From Achromobacter anxifer (lineage in GTDB: Bacteria; Pseudomonadota; Gammaproteobacteria; Burkholderiales; Burkholderiaceae_B), in assembly GCF_903652925.1 (NCBI RefSeq), contig NZ_CAHLAR010000005.1:1-64000 (forward strand): 64,000 nt of DNA, given 5' to 3'. Both the position numbers and the translations under genes were made by a program. The notes beneath the pieces are model-generated. The model was not told the DNA's origin and ran no database searches. It was given only the letters and a program-made list of their open reading frames with translations. This document shows, in pieces, positions 45,201 to 53,852 of the stretch. Positions within the stretch are counted from its first letter, which is position 1. The number at the start of each line of letters is the position of its first letter.

Positions 45201-46085
45201 ATGCTTGAGACCACCCTGGGGAAGCGGCGCCTTCCCTACGCCGCCGACACCTTGGCGGAGGTCCTGCAATACTACGAGACGCGCGCACGACAGTTCCTGT
45301 ATGAAGGCGTGCGGTGGTCTGGTGCGGTTCGCTGGGCCTCCGGATTCGAGGGCAAGGCGTGCGAGACCCAGTTCTGGTTTGCGGATCGCCCTCAGGAGCG
45401 CTACAGCTCCTTCTACGTGCTGGCATCGGCGCGTAGGCAGCAAATCATGTCACAGCTTTGCCAGCGCGCTCCCATCCTGACGACCAGGTCGTGCAACATC
45501 CAAAGCATCCTGGCGGCCCAGGGCGCCGAGTTCAAGCTGGTTGGGGCGATCCTCGACAGCGTCGAGTACCAGCTTATCCAGGATTTCTATGGCGATCAGG
45601 TTGCAAAGCGCAGCCAGGTCTTCCTCATGAACCACATCGATGAGGGCCTGGGGGTAATGCGTGCTGTGGGCGCCAGCGATAAGGCGTTGCGCGCCTTCTG
45701 CCTGCACCCGTTGGTGCAGAACGATGCGGACCTGACCGCCAACTTTCAGTCGGTGATCAATGCGCTGGCGGAGGTACCGGATGGGCACGTGACCCTCGCA
45801 TACGCCATGGAGTACCGGTCGGTGGCCAATGAGTACCTGGCAAAGGACGCCATGCGTGCCGGGGGGATTCGCTTGAGTGCTCTGCCGGCCGTCAACCATA
45901 TGCTAATCGGCGACAAGGTGCAGAATCGTAAGGACTACTCCATCTACCACGAAGCCACCCACGAGAATCGTGAGCGGCTGACCAAATACTTCAAGGAGTG
46001 GTGTGCACGCCTGGGGGTCGACGAGGCGCACTACGCCGAGCTGTTACAGGCGATCAGCCTTCCCCAGACTACTTTGGCAGTGTGA
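45201..46085 (+). CDS. Phage-type hypothetical protein, possible metal-dependent hydrolase
   Basis: 294 residues, GAAGGAGTGACACT before ATG. FLMNHIDEGLGVMRAVGASDKALRAFCLHPLVQNDADL (about 140-180) is the striking part: conserved histidine and acidic residues and an AFCLHPLVQ motif that I associate with large-phage proteins. The H-D-E and H residues could bind metal, as in HD-type phosphohydrolases, but the classic HD pair is not clear. It follows the VRR-NUC gene by 12 bp, so they are probably one operon. Confidence 0.62.
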   Translation: MLETTLGKRRLPYAADTLAEVLQYYETRARQFLYEGVRWSGAVRWASGFEGKACETQFWFADRPQERYSSFYVLASARRQQIMSQLCQRAPILTTRSCNIQSILAAQGAEFKLVGAILDSVEYQLIQDFYGDQVAKRSQVFLMNHIDEGLGVMRAVGASDKALRAFCLHPLVQNDADLTANFQSVINALAEVPDGHVTLAYAMEYRSVANEYLAKDAMRAGGIRLSALPAVNHMLIGDKVQNRKDYSIYHEATHENRERLTKYFKEWCARLGVDEAHYAELLQAISLPQTTLAV

Positions 46086-46539
46086 CTTCGTCGTTTGGCA
46101 CCAGGCCCAGCGGCGTGGAGCCACGGTAGAACACGACCATTGCAGCTCGGCCCGTCCTGGTCTGTTCTGCCGTCACCTGGTCGCCGGCTTTCAGCGCGAG
46201 CCTGGTCTTGAGGGCTGCGGCCACATCCATCGACAGCTTGGCGCCGGCGGGACTCTTGAGCGTGATGCGCGCCAGCTCGGATGCGTGCGAGGGTCCGATC
46301 GACTCGATCGACCAGGTGGGATGCGACTTCACCGCATAGGACAGAACTTCGAAGGAGGGTTCACTCGCCGTGCCGCCGTTCAGGGCCAGCAGGAGCGGGG
46401 CGCCCGCCTGCAAGCTTGCCCCTTTCACCTGGAGTGAAGGTCCAGAAGCGGCGCCAGGCGCCGGTGCTGTTGAGGCCCATGCGGTACTGGCGAACGCGGC
46501 CACTGCGAGAACGAGGCAGGAATGGAAATGCTTGGTCAT
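46069..46539 (-). CDS. Secreted hypothetical protein
   Basis: 156 residues with a signal peptide MTKHFHSCLVLAVAAFASTAWA. The mature part ends in LKAGDQVTAEQTRTGRAAMVVFYRGSTPLGLVPNDE, a beta-rich periplasmic fold. No family is recognised. It overlaps the end of the convergent 45201 gene by 17 bp and starts 4 bp after the metallophosphoesterase stop, so the two are co-transcribed. Confidence 0.65.
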   Translation of the reverse strand: MTKHFHSCLVLAVAAFASTAWASTAPAPGAASGPSLQVKGASLQAGAPLLLALNGGTASEPSFEVLSYAVKSHPTWSIESIGPSHASELARITLKSPAGAKLSMDVAAALKTRLALKAGDQVTAEQTRTGRAAMVVFYRGSTPLGLVPNDEVTLPK

Positions 46540-46543
46540 GAGG

Positions 46544-47350
46544 TCAATTCAGGGTCAGGATGAGGTCCGGGTTGAACCGGGGATTCTCGAACTGCACGTC
46601 GCCCAGGTGGGCGCGGTGGGTGCGAGGGTATCCGCGGGGATTGCACACGACCAGGCATCGACCCAGCGAGTACACCGACGAATTATGCATGTGGCCGTGG
46701 ATCCAGACGTCTACGAGTTCCGAGGCAACGGACTCGAGGTTTGAGGCGAAGCCGGCCGTCACCAGATCGTTCACGTACCTCGGGGCCGAGCTACGCAAGC
46801 TTGGGGCATGATGGGTCACAACGACGACCTTCTCGCCGCGGCCGCGTGCAGCCCGGGCTTGCGACAACAGCCATGCCCGCTGCCCCTTGTGGATCTCCAA
46901 AGTGTCCCTCCAGCTGAGCTGTTGCTTGTTCAACTTGATGGTCCGGTAGTCCATGAGCGCAGTCTCGACCTTCTTGGCGACGAATTCGCGCCGATTCGAT
47001 CCGTACAGCTCGAAGTCGGTCCACAGGGTGGCACCGAGCACGCGCAACGGGGCACCATCGCCATTGGCCAGCAACAAACTGTCCGCCTGCAACACGTGGA
47101 CATTCGGGAACGAGGTCTTCAGGGCGTCGGCTTCTGAGTGCCACGCCACCATATCCTCGTGGTAAAACTCGTGATTGCCAGGCACGTAGATCACGGGCTT
47201 CCCAGGGAAGGTGTTGGCCGCCCAAGCAATGCCTGATGTGCCTGGGCACAAATCTCCGGCGAGAACCACGGCATCGGCGTCCTGCGCCAGCGCGGAAGGC
47301 CTGTAGTCGCAGAACTCGAGGTGCAGATCCGAAAGTACGTGCAGCTTCAT
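46544..47350 (-). CDS. Calcineurin-like metallophosphoesterase
   Basis: 268 residues with the five conserved blocks: LSDLHLEF (D and H, metal 1), LAGDLCPG (bridging D), VPGNHEFY (NH), VVVTHHAPS and IHGHMHNSS. Such enzymes hydrolyse phosphate mono- or diesters with two metals, on substrates from nucleotides to nucleic acids. The nearest types here are phage and bacterial YfcE/3',5'-cyclic-like proteins, with no clear substrate. The start is one base after the next gene's stop, so the leftward genes from 49460 downward form one operon. Confidence 0.88.
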   Translation of the reverse strand: MKLHVLSDLHLEFCDYRPSALAQDADAVVLAGDLCPGTSGIAWAANTFPGKPVIYVPGNHEFYHEDMVAWHSEADALKTSFPNVHVLQADSLLLANGDGAPLRVLGATLWTDFELYGSNRREFVAKKVETALMDYRTIKLNKQQLSWRDTLEIHKGQRAWLLSQARAARGRGEKVVVVTHHAPSLRSSAPRYVNDLVTAGFASNLESVASELVDVWIHGHMHNSSVYSLGRCLVVCNPRGYPRTHRAHLGDVQFENPRFNPDLILTLN

Positions 47351-47351
47351 G

Positions 47352-47831
47352 TCAGGAGGGGTTCAAGGATGAGAGGGGATTGCTGATGCCGGAGAACACC
47401 ACCAGCTTTGACTGATTCGGAAGGCATAGTCCGGTTCCGCGCGGACCCGTATAGAGCTGCGCCGTCCATACGGACGCACTGGATACCATGACCTTTGCCA
47501 GCGCGCTGCGCTGTGGTTCCGGCAGCGACAAGACCAGGTTCTCAACTTGCGACGGGGCCAGGATGCTGGCGCTGCAACCCTCGAGTTCAGGATCCAGGGG
47601 AGCGAACTCCAACCCGGCTGACGCGGCGGCCATGTTCATGGCGGAATCTGTGAGCCATTGGCGCACGCCTCCTTCTGGTGCACCCGCAGCCTGGACTTGA
47701 ACTTCCGCAACCGGAGGTTCCTTGGGCGCGGACGCGCTGGCGAACAGGCCGCCCAGTAGGGACATTGCACCATAGAGCGCCAGGCCAAGGACAACGACAA
47801 TGAAGAGGATCATGCGGGCGTTCTCCCGCAC
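47352..47831 (-). CDS. Membrane-anchored hypothetical protein
   Basis: 159 residues; the start may be the internal M at 47813. MILFIVVVLGLALYGAMSLLGGLF is one membrane helix, leaving about 120 residues outside: a proline-rich linker and a small domain with two cysteines (EGCSAS, GLCLPN). No family is recognised. It lies between the metallophosphoesterase and the CPHPRW protein in the same operon. Confidence 0.6.
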   Translation of the reverse strand: MRENARMILFIVVVLGLALYGAMSLLGGLFASASAPKEPPVAEVQVQAAGAPEGGVRQWLTDSAMNMAAASAGLEFAPLDPELEGCSASILAPSQVENLVLSLPEPQRSALAKVMVSSASVWTAQLYTGPRGTGLCLPNQSKLVVFSGISNPLSSLNPS

Positions 47832-47838
47832 AAGCGGG

Positions 47839-48285
47839 CTATGGAAGTTTTGACTGCGCCGCGTATCGCAATGACTTGAACACTGCGAGGAGTTTGGCGC
47901 GCTTAATGAGTATAGTTTTCGCTTCGCGAATCAAGCCCGCAGTCGCCGCATAGTGCTTCTCTTTCCGAGACAGTGCGAGGATGGGGTCTTTACCTTTGGC
48001 GCCAAGGTTCATACCCAGCAGCATGGCCTTCTTGCCTTCGGGCGGATCGGTCCAGCGATACTGGATCCAGCGAGGGTGGGGGCAGCCGGCGCATCCGGGC
48101 CCGCAAGCATATAGCTCGAGGCAGACGGAATTGTTGGCGACGGGTTGCGCGGCTCGGATCTCGTCGTGCAAATCCACGAGCCGCGCATTCATCTTGTGAA
48201 GTTGGTCGAGGCCGAGGTTGCAGGTCTGTTCTGCGGCGGTTTCGGCCTGGATGGCAGCTTCACGAGCTTTGAGGACATCAGACAT
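47839..48285 (-). CDS. CPHPRW-type phage protein
   Basis: 148 residues: a helical N-terminal half (KAREAAIQAETAAEQTCNLG) and a cysteine-rich core CLELYACGPGCAGCPHPRWIQY, which probably binds zinc. I associate the GC-x-GCPHPRW motif with large-phage and plasmid hypothetical proteins. The C-terminal third is basic and helical. Nucleic-acid binding is plausible and not shown. Confidence 0.65.
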   Translation of the reverse strand: MSDVLKAREAAIQAETAAEQTCNLGLDQLHKMNARLVDLHDEIRAAQPVANNSVCLELYACGPGCAGCPHPRWIQYRWTDPPEGKKAMLLGMNLGAKGKDPILALSRKEKHYAATAGLIREAKTILIKRAKLLAVFKSLRYAAQSKLP

Positions 48286-48311
48286 GCTTTACGATCGGCA
48301 GTGCAGATCCG

Positions 48312-49460
48312 TCAGTGCAGGGAAGGAGGAGTGTCTACCATCGAGTGCTCGGCCAGAGCATCGGGTGGTGCCAATACTTGCAAGCCACCACGGTGCGAGC
48401 CAGGCAGCGAGTCGATGGGCGCCCGGCTAGATTGCACCCGCGCGACTCCAAGCTCTCGCAACAGCTGTTTGGCTTCGATCAATTCGTCGATAGACTCGAT
48501 CGTGAACGTGGGCATCGCGATACTGCCCAGCGGTTGCCGCGTCAGGTGTGCCTTAAGGCGGATGCAAAGCAACTGTTGCACACACGTCTGAGGGGTGGCG
48601 CTCAGGGACAGATGGGCCACCATGCCTTTAGGCGTCACGCCCGAGTTGCGCACGGCCAGGTCGAGGAAGTAACGCAGCTTTGCACGGAACGCCTGCATCG
48701 GCGCATCCTGGAGCGATTCGGAGAAAGGCCGTGGCACCGCCGGCACGCCGACAGTGATGCTACCCGTCAGCCCGCTGCCGGTCAGCGACGCCGTCACCCA
48801 CTTCGTCATCGCGGACACGAATTTCTCGGAGAGCTGCTGGACATCTTCCTGCCCACGGGGGGAATAGGCGATGATTGGCATGTACAGCACGTTGCTTCCG
48901 GCAAGGCAACTGTCGTTGCCGAGAGGCAGAGCTACACCCTTTGCATCACCGCGGACCACGCGGCGAGTTACATGTGGAAGCTGCACCAGGACGGACATTT
49001 CACTCGAATTCAGTTGATCCGGTGTGTACAGTGCTGGGATCGGATATACCCATCCGCCGGCCGCCGTACCGAGTTGGGTCGGAGTCAGCCCAAGCTGTTC
49101 GAGCAGCTGCCCGCTGGCGCGCAGCGCGGGCATCCCACTCACGAGCGAAACGGGGGTTTTGAAACCCTTGTCGATGGCAATGGATACCGGCAGCAACCAC
49201 AGTCCCAGCGTGGCGCCATTGCTTTCCTGGTGGCAATCAACAGCGCAACCGAGAACTTCCATGAGACAATGGGCCATCTCCGGCGGAACGCTCTTCAAGG
49301 CCGCGTTAACGCTATCTGGATCCTGATTGCTCAGAACTGCATTCTGTAACAACGTAACGGCGGACAGGAGAGCATCAGAGCACTCCTGCTCAGACCTAGA
49401 GGTCGAAATTGCCTTCAGCGCAGGCCCCAGCGTGGCTGGCGTCAGCTCAGTAAAAAACAT
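48312..49460 (-). CDS. Hypothetical 382-residue protein
   Basis: The N-terminal 100 residues are helical (LGPALKAISTSRSEQECSDALL). The centre has YPIPALYTPDQLNSSEMSVLVQLP, and the C-terminal part has a glycine-rich stretch (TASLTGSGLTGSITVGVPAVPRP) followed by FRAKLRYFLDLAVRNSG. I recognise no family. First gene of a leftward operon after a 300-bp AT-rich region. A long, unique protein like this may be a structural or replication factor of the element. Confidence 0.6.
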   Translation of the reverse strand: MFFTELTPATLGPALKAISTSRSEQECSDALLSAVTLLQNAVLSNQDPDSVNAALKSVPPEMAHCLMEVLGCAVDCHQESNGATLGLWLLPVSIAIDKGFKTPVSLVSGMPALRASGQLLEQLGLTPTQLGTAAGGWVYPIPALYTPDQLNSSEMSVLVQLPHVTRRVVRGDAKGVALPLGNDSCLAGSNVLYMPIIAYSPRGQEDVQQLSEKFVSAMTKWVTASLTGSGLTGSITVGVPAVPRPFSESLQDAPMQAFRAKLRYFLDLAVRNSGVTPKGMVAHLSLSATPQTCVQQLLCIRLKAHLTRQPLGSIAMPTFTIESIDELIEAKQLLRELGVARVQSSRAPIDSLPGSHRGGLQVLAPPDALAEHSMVDTPPSLH

Positions 49461-49479
49461 ATGCGATGAGTCCTCGGTT

Positions 49480-49792
49480 CACTAAGGTATGCTGTAGTTG
49501 CTTAATTTGTTGTGCAACACTTATTTTCTAAATATACCTTGTGACGTGCTTTTTGTCAAGTTTTTTGGCAACTTTTCCGGCCAACAGTTAACAATTCCGC
49601 GTAAAAATGCCGAAAATGACCGTTTTCCGCGCTTTTTCAATGAATTCTGGTAGTTAACGTAACTTCTCTCGCACAGCATATGTAACGTTAACGTTACGCG
49701 CCTGTACTGCGCAGAAGGTGATGATGTTTGTGGCAGTGACAGATCGGTAGTAGCCGTTGTCCGTATCCGGTCGCACTCGTAGTCTAAAGTCG
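49480..49792. promoter_or_regulatory. AT-rich intergenic region with GTTAAC palindromes
   Basis: About 310 bp without a gene. GTAACGTTAACGTTAC (49682-49697) is a perfect 16-bp palindrome. Two further GTTAAC sites (CAGTTAACAA near 49586, TAGTTAACGTAAC near 49652) lie within 110 bp. They suggest a repressor-operator array for the leftward operon, or a site used in replication or partition. Confidence 0.5.
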
Positions 49793-50071
49793 TTACTCAG
49801 GCCATCCAGCGGGCATGCGCCGGCCCCCGAGCTGCTTGTTGCGGTGCTCCAGAACAGTCTGGCAGGGCGCGCAGCGCACGCGTTTCATCGCGAGCCGCTC
49901 CTTCGGCATATCGTCCCCGCATTCAACGCAGGTAACGCCGTCGAAGTCGGGATGGTGCTCTGGCGCGTTCGCCAGACGGACCGCCGCGATAGCGCTGTCC
50001 GTCAGGTTTGCTGCGAGCTGATTGGCTTCATCCAGCGGATCGGAGAAGCGTTCGATTTCGGGTTGGGTCAT
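49793..50071 (-). CDS. TraR/DksA-type zinc-finger protein
   Basis: 92 residues: a helical N-terminus (DPLDEANQLAANLTDSAIAAV) and CVECGDDMPKERLAMKRVRC-APC (about 48-70), the C4 zinc finger of the TraR/DksA family. TraR and DksA bind the RNA polymerase secondary channel and change promoter choice. TraR-type short forms are typical of conjugative plasmids. It could cooperate with the unusual promoters of this element, but that is inference. Confidence 0.85.
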   Translation of the reverse strand: MTQPEIERFSDPLDEANQLAANLTDSAIAAVRLANAPEHHPDFDGVTCVECGDDMPKERLAMKRVRCAPCQTVLEHRNKQLGGRRMPAGWPE

Positions 50072-50251
50072 GGAACTCCTTGAACTAAGAAAAGGGCCGG
50101 CACATGCCGACCCTCACATCGCCTTGCACTATGGGTTCAACAGAAGCCCCTCCGTACTGGCAGGGGCCTTGAGATCGCATGGCGATGCGGACATTTGGTA
50201 TAGCTCAAAAACCAAAAAACCGAGTAAGAGTTGCGGGAATGCGTCTTTAAG

Positions 50252-50257
50252 CTATAC
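50252..50257 (+). promoter_or_regulatory. CTATAC box for topB
   Basis: AGCTATACAAATG, 36 bp before ATG 50288. Confidence 0.55.
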
Positions 50258-50287
50258 AAATGCTCGCGTTTGCATAGAATCCGTTGA

Positions 50288-52588
50288 ATGTCCAAGAAGT
50301 CCATCCTCGTCGTGGCGGAGAAGCCCTCCGTCGCGAAAGCGCTCGCCGTCTGGCTGTCCAAGAAGCTCGGTGTCTCAGAAGTACCTGTAGGCCGAAGCCA
50401 CATTGAAGTCGGCGAGTACAACATTTCCTGGCTGTTTGGCCACGTCCTCGAAAACTTCGAACCTCACGACTACGATATCGCCCTCAAGAAGTGGGCCATG
50501 GCCTCGCTTCCCTTCATCCCCGCTACCTGGCAGTTGAAGATCCGCGAAGAAGTGGACAAGGCAACGCGCCGCAAGACCGGCAAGCCCGACCCGGGTACGC
50601 TGGCGCAGGTGAAAGCGCTCAAGAGCCTGCTCTCCAAGGCGACTGAAGTGATCGGCCTGGGCGACCCGGACCAGGAAGGGCAACTGTTGCAGGATGAATT
50701 CCTGCTGTGGGCCGGCAACAAGGCCCCCGTCAAGCGTCTGTGGCTGGCCGCGGTGGACGATGACTCCATTGAAAAGGCCTGGAAGGCAATGAAGCCCAAT
50801 GCGGACTACGCTGGCTGGTACTGGTCGGCGCTGGCCCGCTCGCACGCCGATTTCCTGGTCGGGATGAACTTCTCCCGCGCCGCCACCCTGGCCAGCCAGG
50901 CGAATGGCGGCAACGCCACGCTTCCGGTGGGTCGCGTGCAAACGCCTACAGTTGCCCTCGTGGTCATCCGTGAGAAGGAGATTCGCGCTTTCAAGCCGGT
51001 CGACTACTACACCCCATTCATCGATCTGGCCTCGGTTCCTGGCTTCAAGGCCAGCTGGAACCCCGACAAGGAGAAGGATTCGCGTCTGGATCCGGAAGGA
51101 CGCCTGCTCGATCGCAAGGTGGCGGACGGCATCGTCGCGGCCTGCAAAGCGGACGGCAAGGCCGTGGTCACCCTGGTGAAGTCGACCAAGGGCAAAGAGG
51201 CGCCCCCACTGCCGTTTGCCTTGCAGACGCTGCAACCGTACATGGACAAGCGCTTTGGCATGAGCCCGAGCGACACCCTCAAGCATGCCCAGTCTCTCTA
51301 CGAGAAGAAGCTGGCCACCTATCCACGTTCGGATTCGGAGCACCTGGTCGAAGCGCAGTTCGCCGACGCGCCGGCCTTGGTCGCGAGCATCGGCAAGATG
51401 GGGCTCACGCAGCTGGCTGCGGGAATCCCTAAGGCTGACACCACGCTGCGCTCGGCCGCCTGGAACGACAAGAAGGCCAATCCGCACCACGGGATCATCC
51501 CGCGCCCGACCACCTTCGCTCAGTTCAATGCTTTGTCGCGTGACGAGCAACTGGTCTGGCTGGAGATCACCAAGCGCTATCTGCTCCAGTTTTTCCCTGC
51601 GGCCGAATTTCTGAAGTCCGAGATCGAGCTGACCAGTGCGAAGGAAGCTTTCCGCGCAACGGGCAAGGTCTTCACAAATCGCGGTTGGAAGGATGCCTTC
51701 GTGAGCCCGGGCGATGAGGACGAAGACGATGGCGCCGGCGGTCCGGCACTGCCTGCCCTGACCAAGGGGCAGGAGGTGAAGCTGGCGTCCGCGGGCGTAA
51801 CGGCTACGCGCACCAAGGCTCCAAAACGCTTCACACAGGGCACGCTGCTGGACGCCATGAACGGGATCCACCGGTATGTCACGGACCCCGCTCTGAAGGC
51901 GACGTTGCGCGAAAACGCCGGCATTGGCACAGTGGCAACGCAGTCGGCCACGATCGAGGAACTCTTTCGCAAGTCCTTCTTCGTGCTGGACAAGAAAGAG
52001 ATCAAGCCGACGCTGCTGGCAGAGCAACTGATCGATACGCTCCCGCGTCAGCTGACCGCGCCGGATATGACGGCGCTGTGGCAGCAAGACATGGCGGATA
52101 TTCGGTCCTCAGGCAAGGCGGGCTACGATGCCTTTATGGCCAAGCAGGCCGCCTGGCTGCGCAAGTCCATCGACGAGGTGCCCGACTGGTTCCGCGGCAA
52201 GGCGTTGATCGACAAGTCAAAGCCGGCCGCCGGCGCCGGCGGCGGACTGACAACCAAGCCCACCAAGCACAGGTGCCTGGTATGCGGCGGGGCACTCGCT
52301 CACATCAAGGGCAAGTTCGGCTGGTTCTTCGGTTGCCAGGAGCCCAGTTGCAAGACCAGCTTCAAGGACGTCGGCGGCGAGCCCGTGGCCAAGGCCGCGC
52401 CCGTCACGACAAAGGTGACCTTCGACGGCGTCACGAGTGGCGACAAGTGTCCCAAGTGTGGCAAGGGCGAGATGCAGGTGCGAACTTGCGGACCGACCAG
52501 CAAGACGCCGGGCAAGCAGTTCCTGTCCTGCTCGAACTTCTTCGCCAAGGGGAAGGACAAGTGCGACCACAGTGTCTGGCCTAAGTAG
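50288..52588 (+). CDS. topB: DNA topoisomerase III
   Basis: 766 residues. The N-terminal Toprim domain has LVVAEKPSVAKAL and GLGDPDQEGQLL (metal site). The topoisomerase IA core has the nucleophile Y345 in LATYPRSDSEHL. The C-terminal 150 residues hold two zinc-ribbon modules: CLVCGGALAHIKGKFGWFFGC and CPKCGKGEMQVR. It passes single strands and resolves catenated or recombination intermediates. Plasmid TopB/TraE-type enzymes are common on conjugative elements. With parC and parE the element encodes two decatenation activities. Confidence 0.92.
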   Translation: MSKKSILVVAEKPSVAKALAVWLSKKLGVSEVPVGRSHIEVGEYNISWLFGHVLENFEPHDYDIALKKWAMASLPFIPATWQLKIREEVDKATRRKTGKPDPGTLAQVKALKSLLSKATEVIGLGDPDQEGQLLQDEFLLWAGNKAPVKRLWLAAVDDDSIEKAWKAMKPNADYAGWYWSALARSHADFLVGMNFSRAATLASQANGGNATLPVGRVQTPTVALVVIREKEIRAFKPVDYYTPFIDLASVPGFKASWNPDKEKDSRLDPEGRLLDRKVADGIVAACKADGKAVVTLVKSTKGKEAPPLPFALQTLQPYMDKRFGMSPSDTLKHAQSLYEKKLATYPRSDSEHLVEAQFADAPALVASIGKMGLTQLAAGIPKADTTLRSAAWNDKKANPHHGIIPRPTTFAQFNALSRDEQLVWLEITKRYLLQFFPAAEFLKSEIELTSAKEAFRATGKVFTNRGWKDAFVSPGDEDEDDGAGGPALPALTKGQEVKLASAGVTATRTKAPKRFTQGTLLDAMNGIHRYVTDPALKATLRENAGIGTVATQSATIEELFRKSFFVLDKKEIKPTLLAEQLIDTLPRQLTAPDMTALWQQDMADIRSSGKAGYDAFMAKQAAWLRKSIDEVPDWFRGKALIDKSKPAAGAGGGLTTKPTKHRCLVCGGALAHIKGKFGWFFGCQEPSCKTSFKDVGGEPVAKAAPVTTKVTFDGVTSGDKCPKCGKGEMQVRTCGPTSKTPGKQFLSCSNFFAKGKDKCDHSVWPK

Positions 52589-52730
52589 GGGTGCGGGGCG
52601 CGCCGTAAGCGCGCCATCAATTCCGCCGTCAAAGAGCGCATGGGAACCAGAGCCCGGGGTCCAATGAAGCAGCATGTAACACGTAGCCTGGCCACATTGG
52701 CCAGGCTATGACTTAACGAACAGCAGGCAA

Positions 52731-53261
52731 ATGGCATTCGTCGATAATCTGAAAATTCCCGCTATGCTGGCGATTATCGCGGCACTTGTTGGTCTCGGTC
52801 TCTGGTCGGACGACATTGACGAACTACAACAGAAGGAACTCATCGCCAAGTACCGCCAGGTGCCGGAGTTCATTCAAACGACAGGGTTCACCGTATCCGA
52901 CCTGGTTCATCGAACAACCAGCGGGAAATACGCGACCACCAGTGTCCACTGGGTTTTTGCCGAATCATCTGATTGGGTGTTTCTGAATGGGCGCGAAGGC
53001 ACTCATACCTGTTTCAGCGTCCTTTATGACGTCGAGCGAGTCAACGAGATAACCAGCGCGCCCCTCCAGCAGGTTTTGCTGTGGCAGGCCGCATTCAAAG
53101 AAAAGCCAATCACCATTCACGCATTGGTGCCGCGCTTCAAACAAGCACCAGACCTGTCCCGCTGCCCAGGACTTCGCTACAACGAGGCTGAGAGCATCTT
53201 GCAAGTGGGGGACAAGAAGATCGCCTATTTGCTGGCCGATCAGCCCAGGCTCGCAGACTGA
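52731..53261 (+). CDS. Membrane-anchored hypothetical protein
   Basis: 176 residues with one N-terminal membrane helix, IPAMLAIIAALVGLGLW (about 9-25), and a soluble domain with a cysteine pair (GTHTCFSVLY, LSRCPGLRY). No family is recognised. The domain faces the periplasm if positive-inside holds. It stands alone, 140 bp after topB. Confidence 0.6.
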   Translation: MAFVDNLKIPAMLAIIAALVGLGLWSDDIDELQQKELIAKYRQVPEFIQTTGFTVSDLVHRTTSGKYATTSVHWVFAESSDWVFLNGREGTHTCFSVLYDVERVNEITSAPLQQVLLWQAAFKEKPITIHALVPRFKQAPDLSRCPGLRYNEAESILQVGDKKIAYLLADQPRLAD

Positions 53262-53263
53262 AA

Positions 53264-53286
53264 AACCCCGCCAATAGGCGGGGCAT
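53264..53286. terminator. Terminator between convergent genes
   Basis: CCCCGCC-AATA-GGCGGGG preceded by AAAA, so the U-tract serves mainly the leftward gene. Confidence 0.72.
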
Positions 53287-53296
53287 GAGAGGCTGA

Positions 53297-53710
53297 TTAT
53301 GCCTTGGTACGATCGGCTAACAGCAGCTCCGCTTGCCGGCAGGCCTGCGTCAACACCAGGGGCTCGTGTCCTTGAAGGTGACGCCATTTGTTGGCGCGGA
53401 TGGTCCCATAGGCATGCCGAAGCTGCTTGAGGAAGTCGTCCTTGGCCTGGTCAGGATCCGGGGTCATTGCCTTCAGGTAGTCCAGATCCTGGTTAACCAG
53501 CTGCTGCGCGCGGCGGGTGACCTCCGTTTTGAGCCGTCGGTAGGAGGGCTGGCTTCGGATCACCGAGCGAAGCTCGGCGGGAATGACGACATGGCTTGCT
53601 GAGATCAACTCGGCCAAGGTCGACACTCTGGTCACGCGGGCCAGTGCGGCAGTGATTTGGGTCTCTGCTGAGCGCACGCGCTGTGCTAGGAACAGTTGAC
53701 TTGGGTTCAC
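53297..53710 (-). CDS. Hypothetical helical protein
   Basis: 137 residues, almost wholly helical and basic (QRVRSAETQITAALARVTRV, RRLKTEVTRRAQQLVNQDL). GGAGAATCCTGTG precedes the ATG. No family is recognised; the charge pattern would fit a small DNA- or RNA-associated protein. Confidence 0.6.
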   Translation of the reverse strand: MNPSQLFLAQRVRSAETQITAALARVTRVSTLAELISASHVVIPAELRSVIRSQPSYRRLKTEVTRRAQQLVNQDLDYLKAMTPDPDQAKDDFLKQLRHAYGTIRANKWRHLQGHEPLVLTQACRQAELLLADRTKA

Positions 53711-53741
53711 AGGATTCTCCTCTAATAGTGTGCCCTAGCTT

Positions 53742-53747
53742 CGTATA
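53742..53747 (-). promoter_or_regulatory. TATACG box for the 53297 gene
   Basis: CTTATACGAAG on the minus strand, about 32 bp before the ATG. Confidence 0.45.
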
Positions 53748-53819
53748 AGCGCGATTATCCAAATCATAGTGTACGCCCCCCTGTTACATTGAATCCTGGC
53801 CGGAATCGAGCGTTCTTTC

Positions 53820-53825
53820 CTATAC
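53820..53825 (+). promoter_or_regulatory. CTATAC box for the PIN-PhoH gene
   Basis: TCCTATACAAGGG, 28 bp before ATG 53853. Confidence 0.55.
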
Positions 53826-53852
53826 AAGGGTCCTACCTCTTGGATCGAAAGA

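Noticed and set aside
50375-52087. 570-codon leftward frame opposite topB
   Set aside because: Antisense of a complete, motif-rich topoisomerase. Composition is arginine- and glutamine-rich as expected for a shadow frame.
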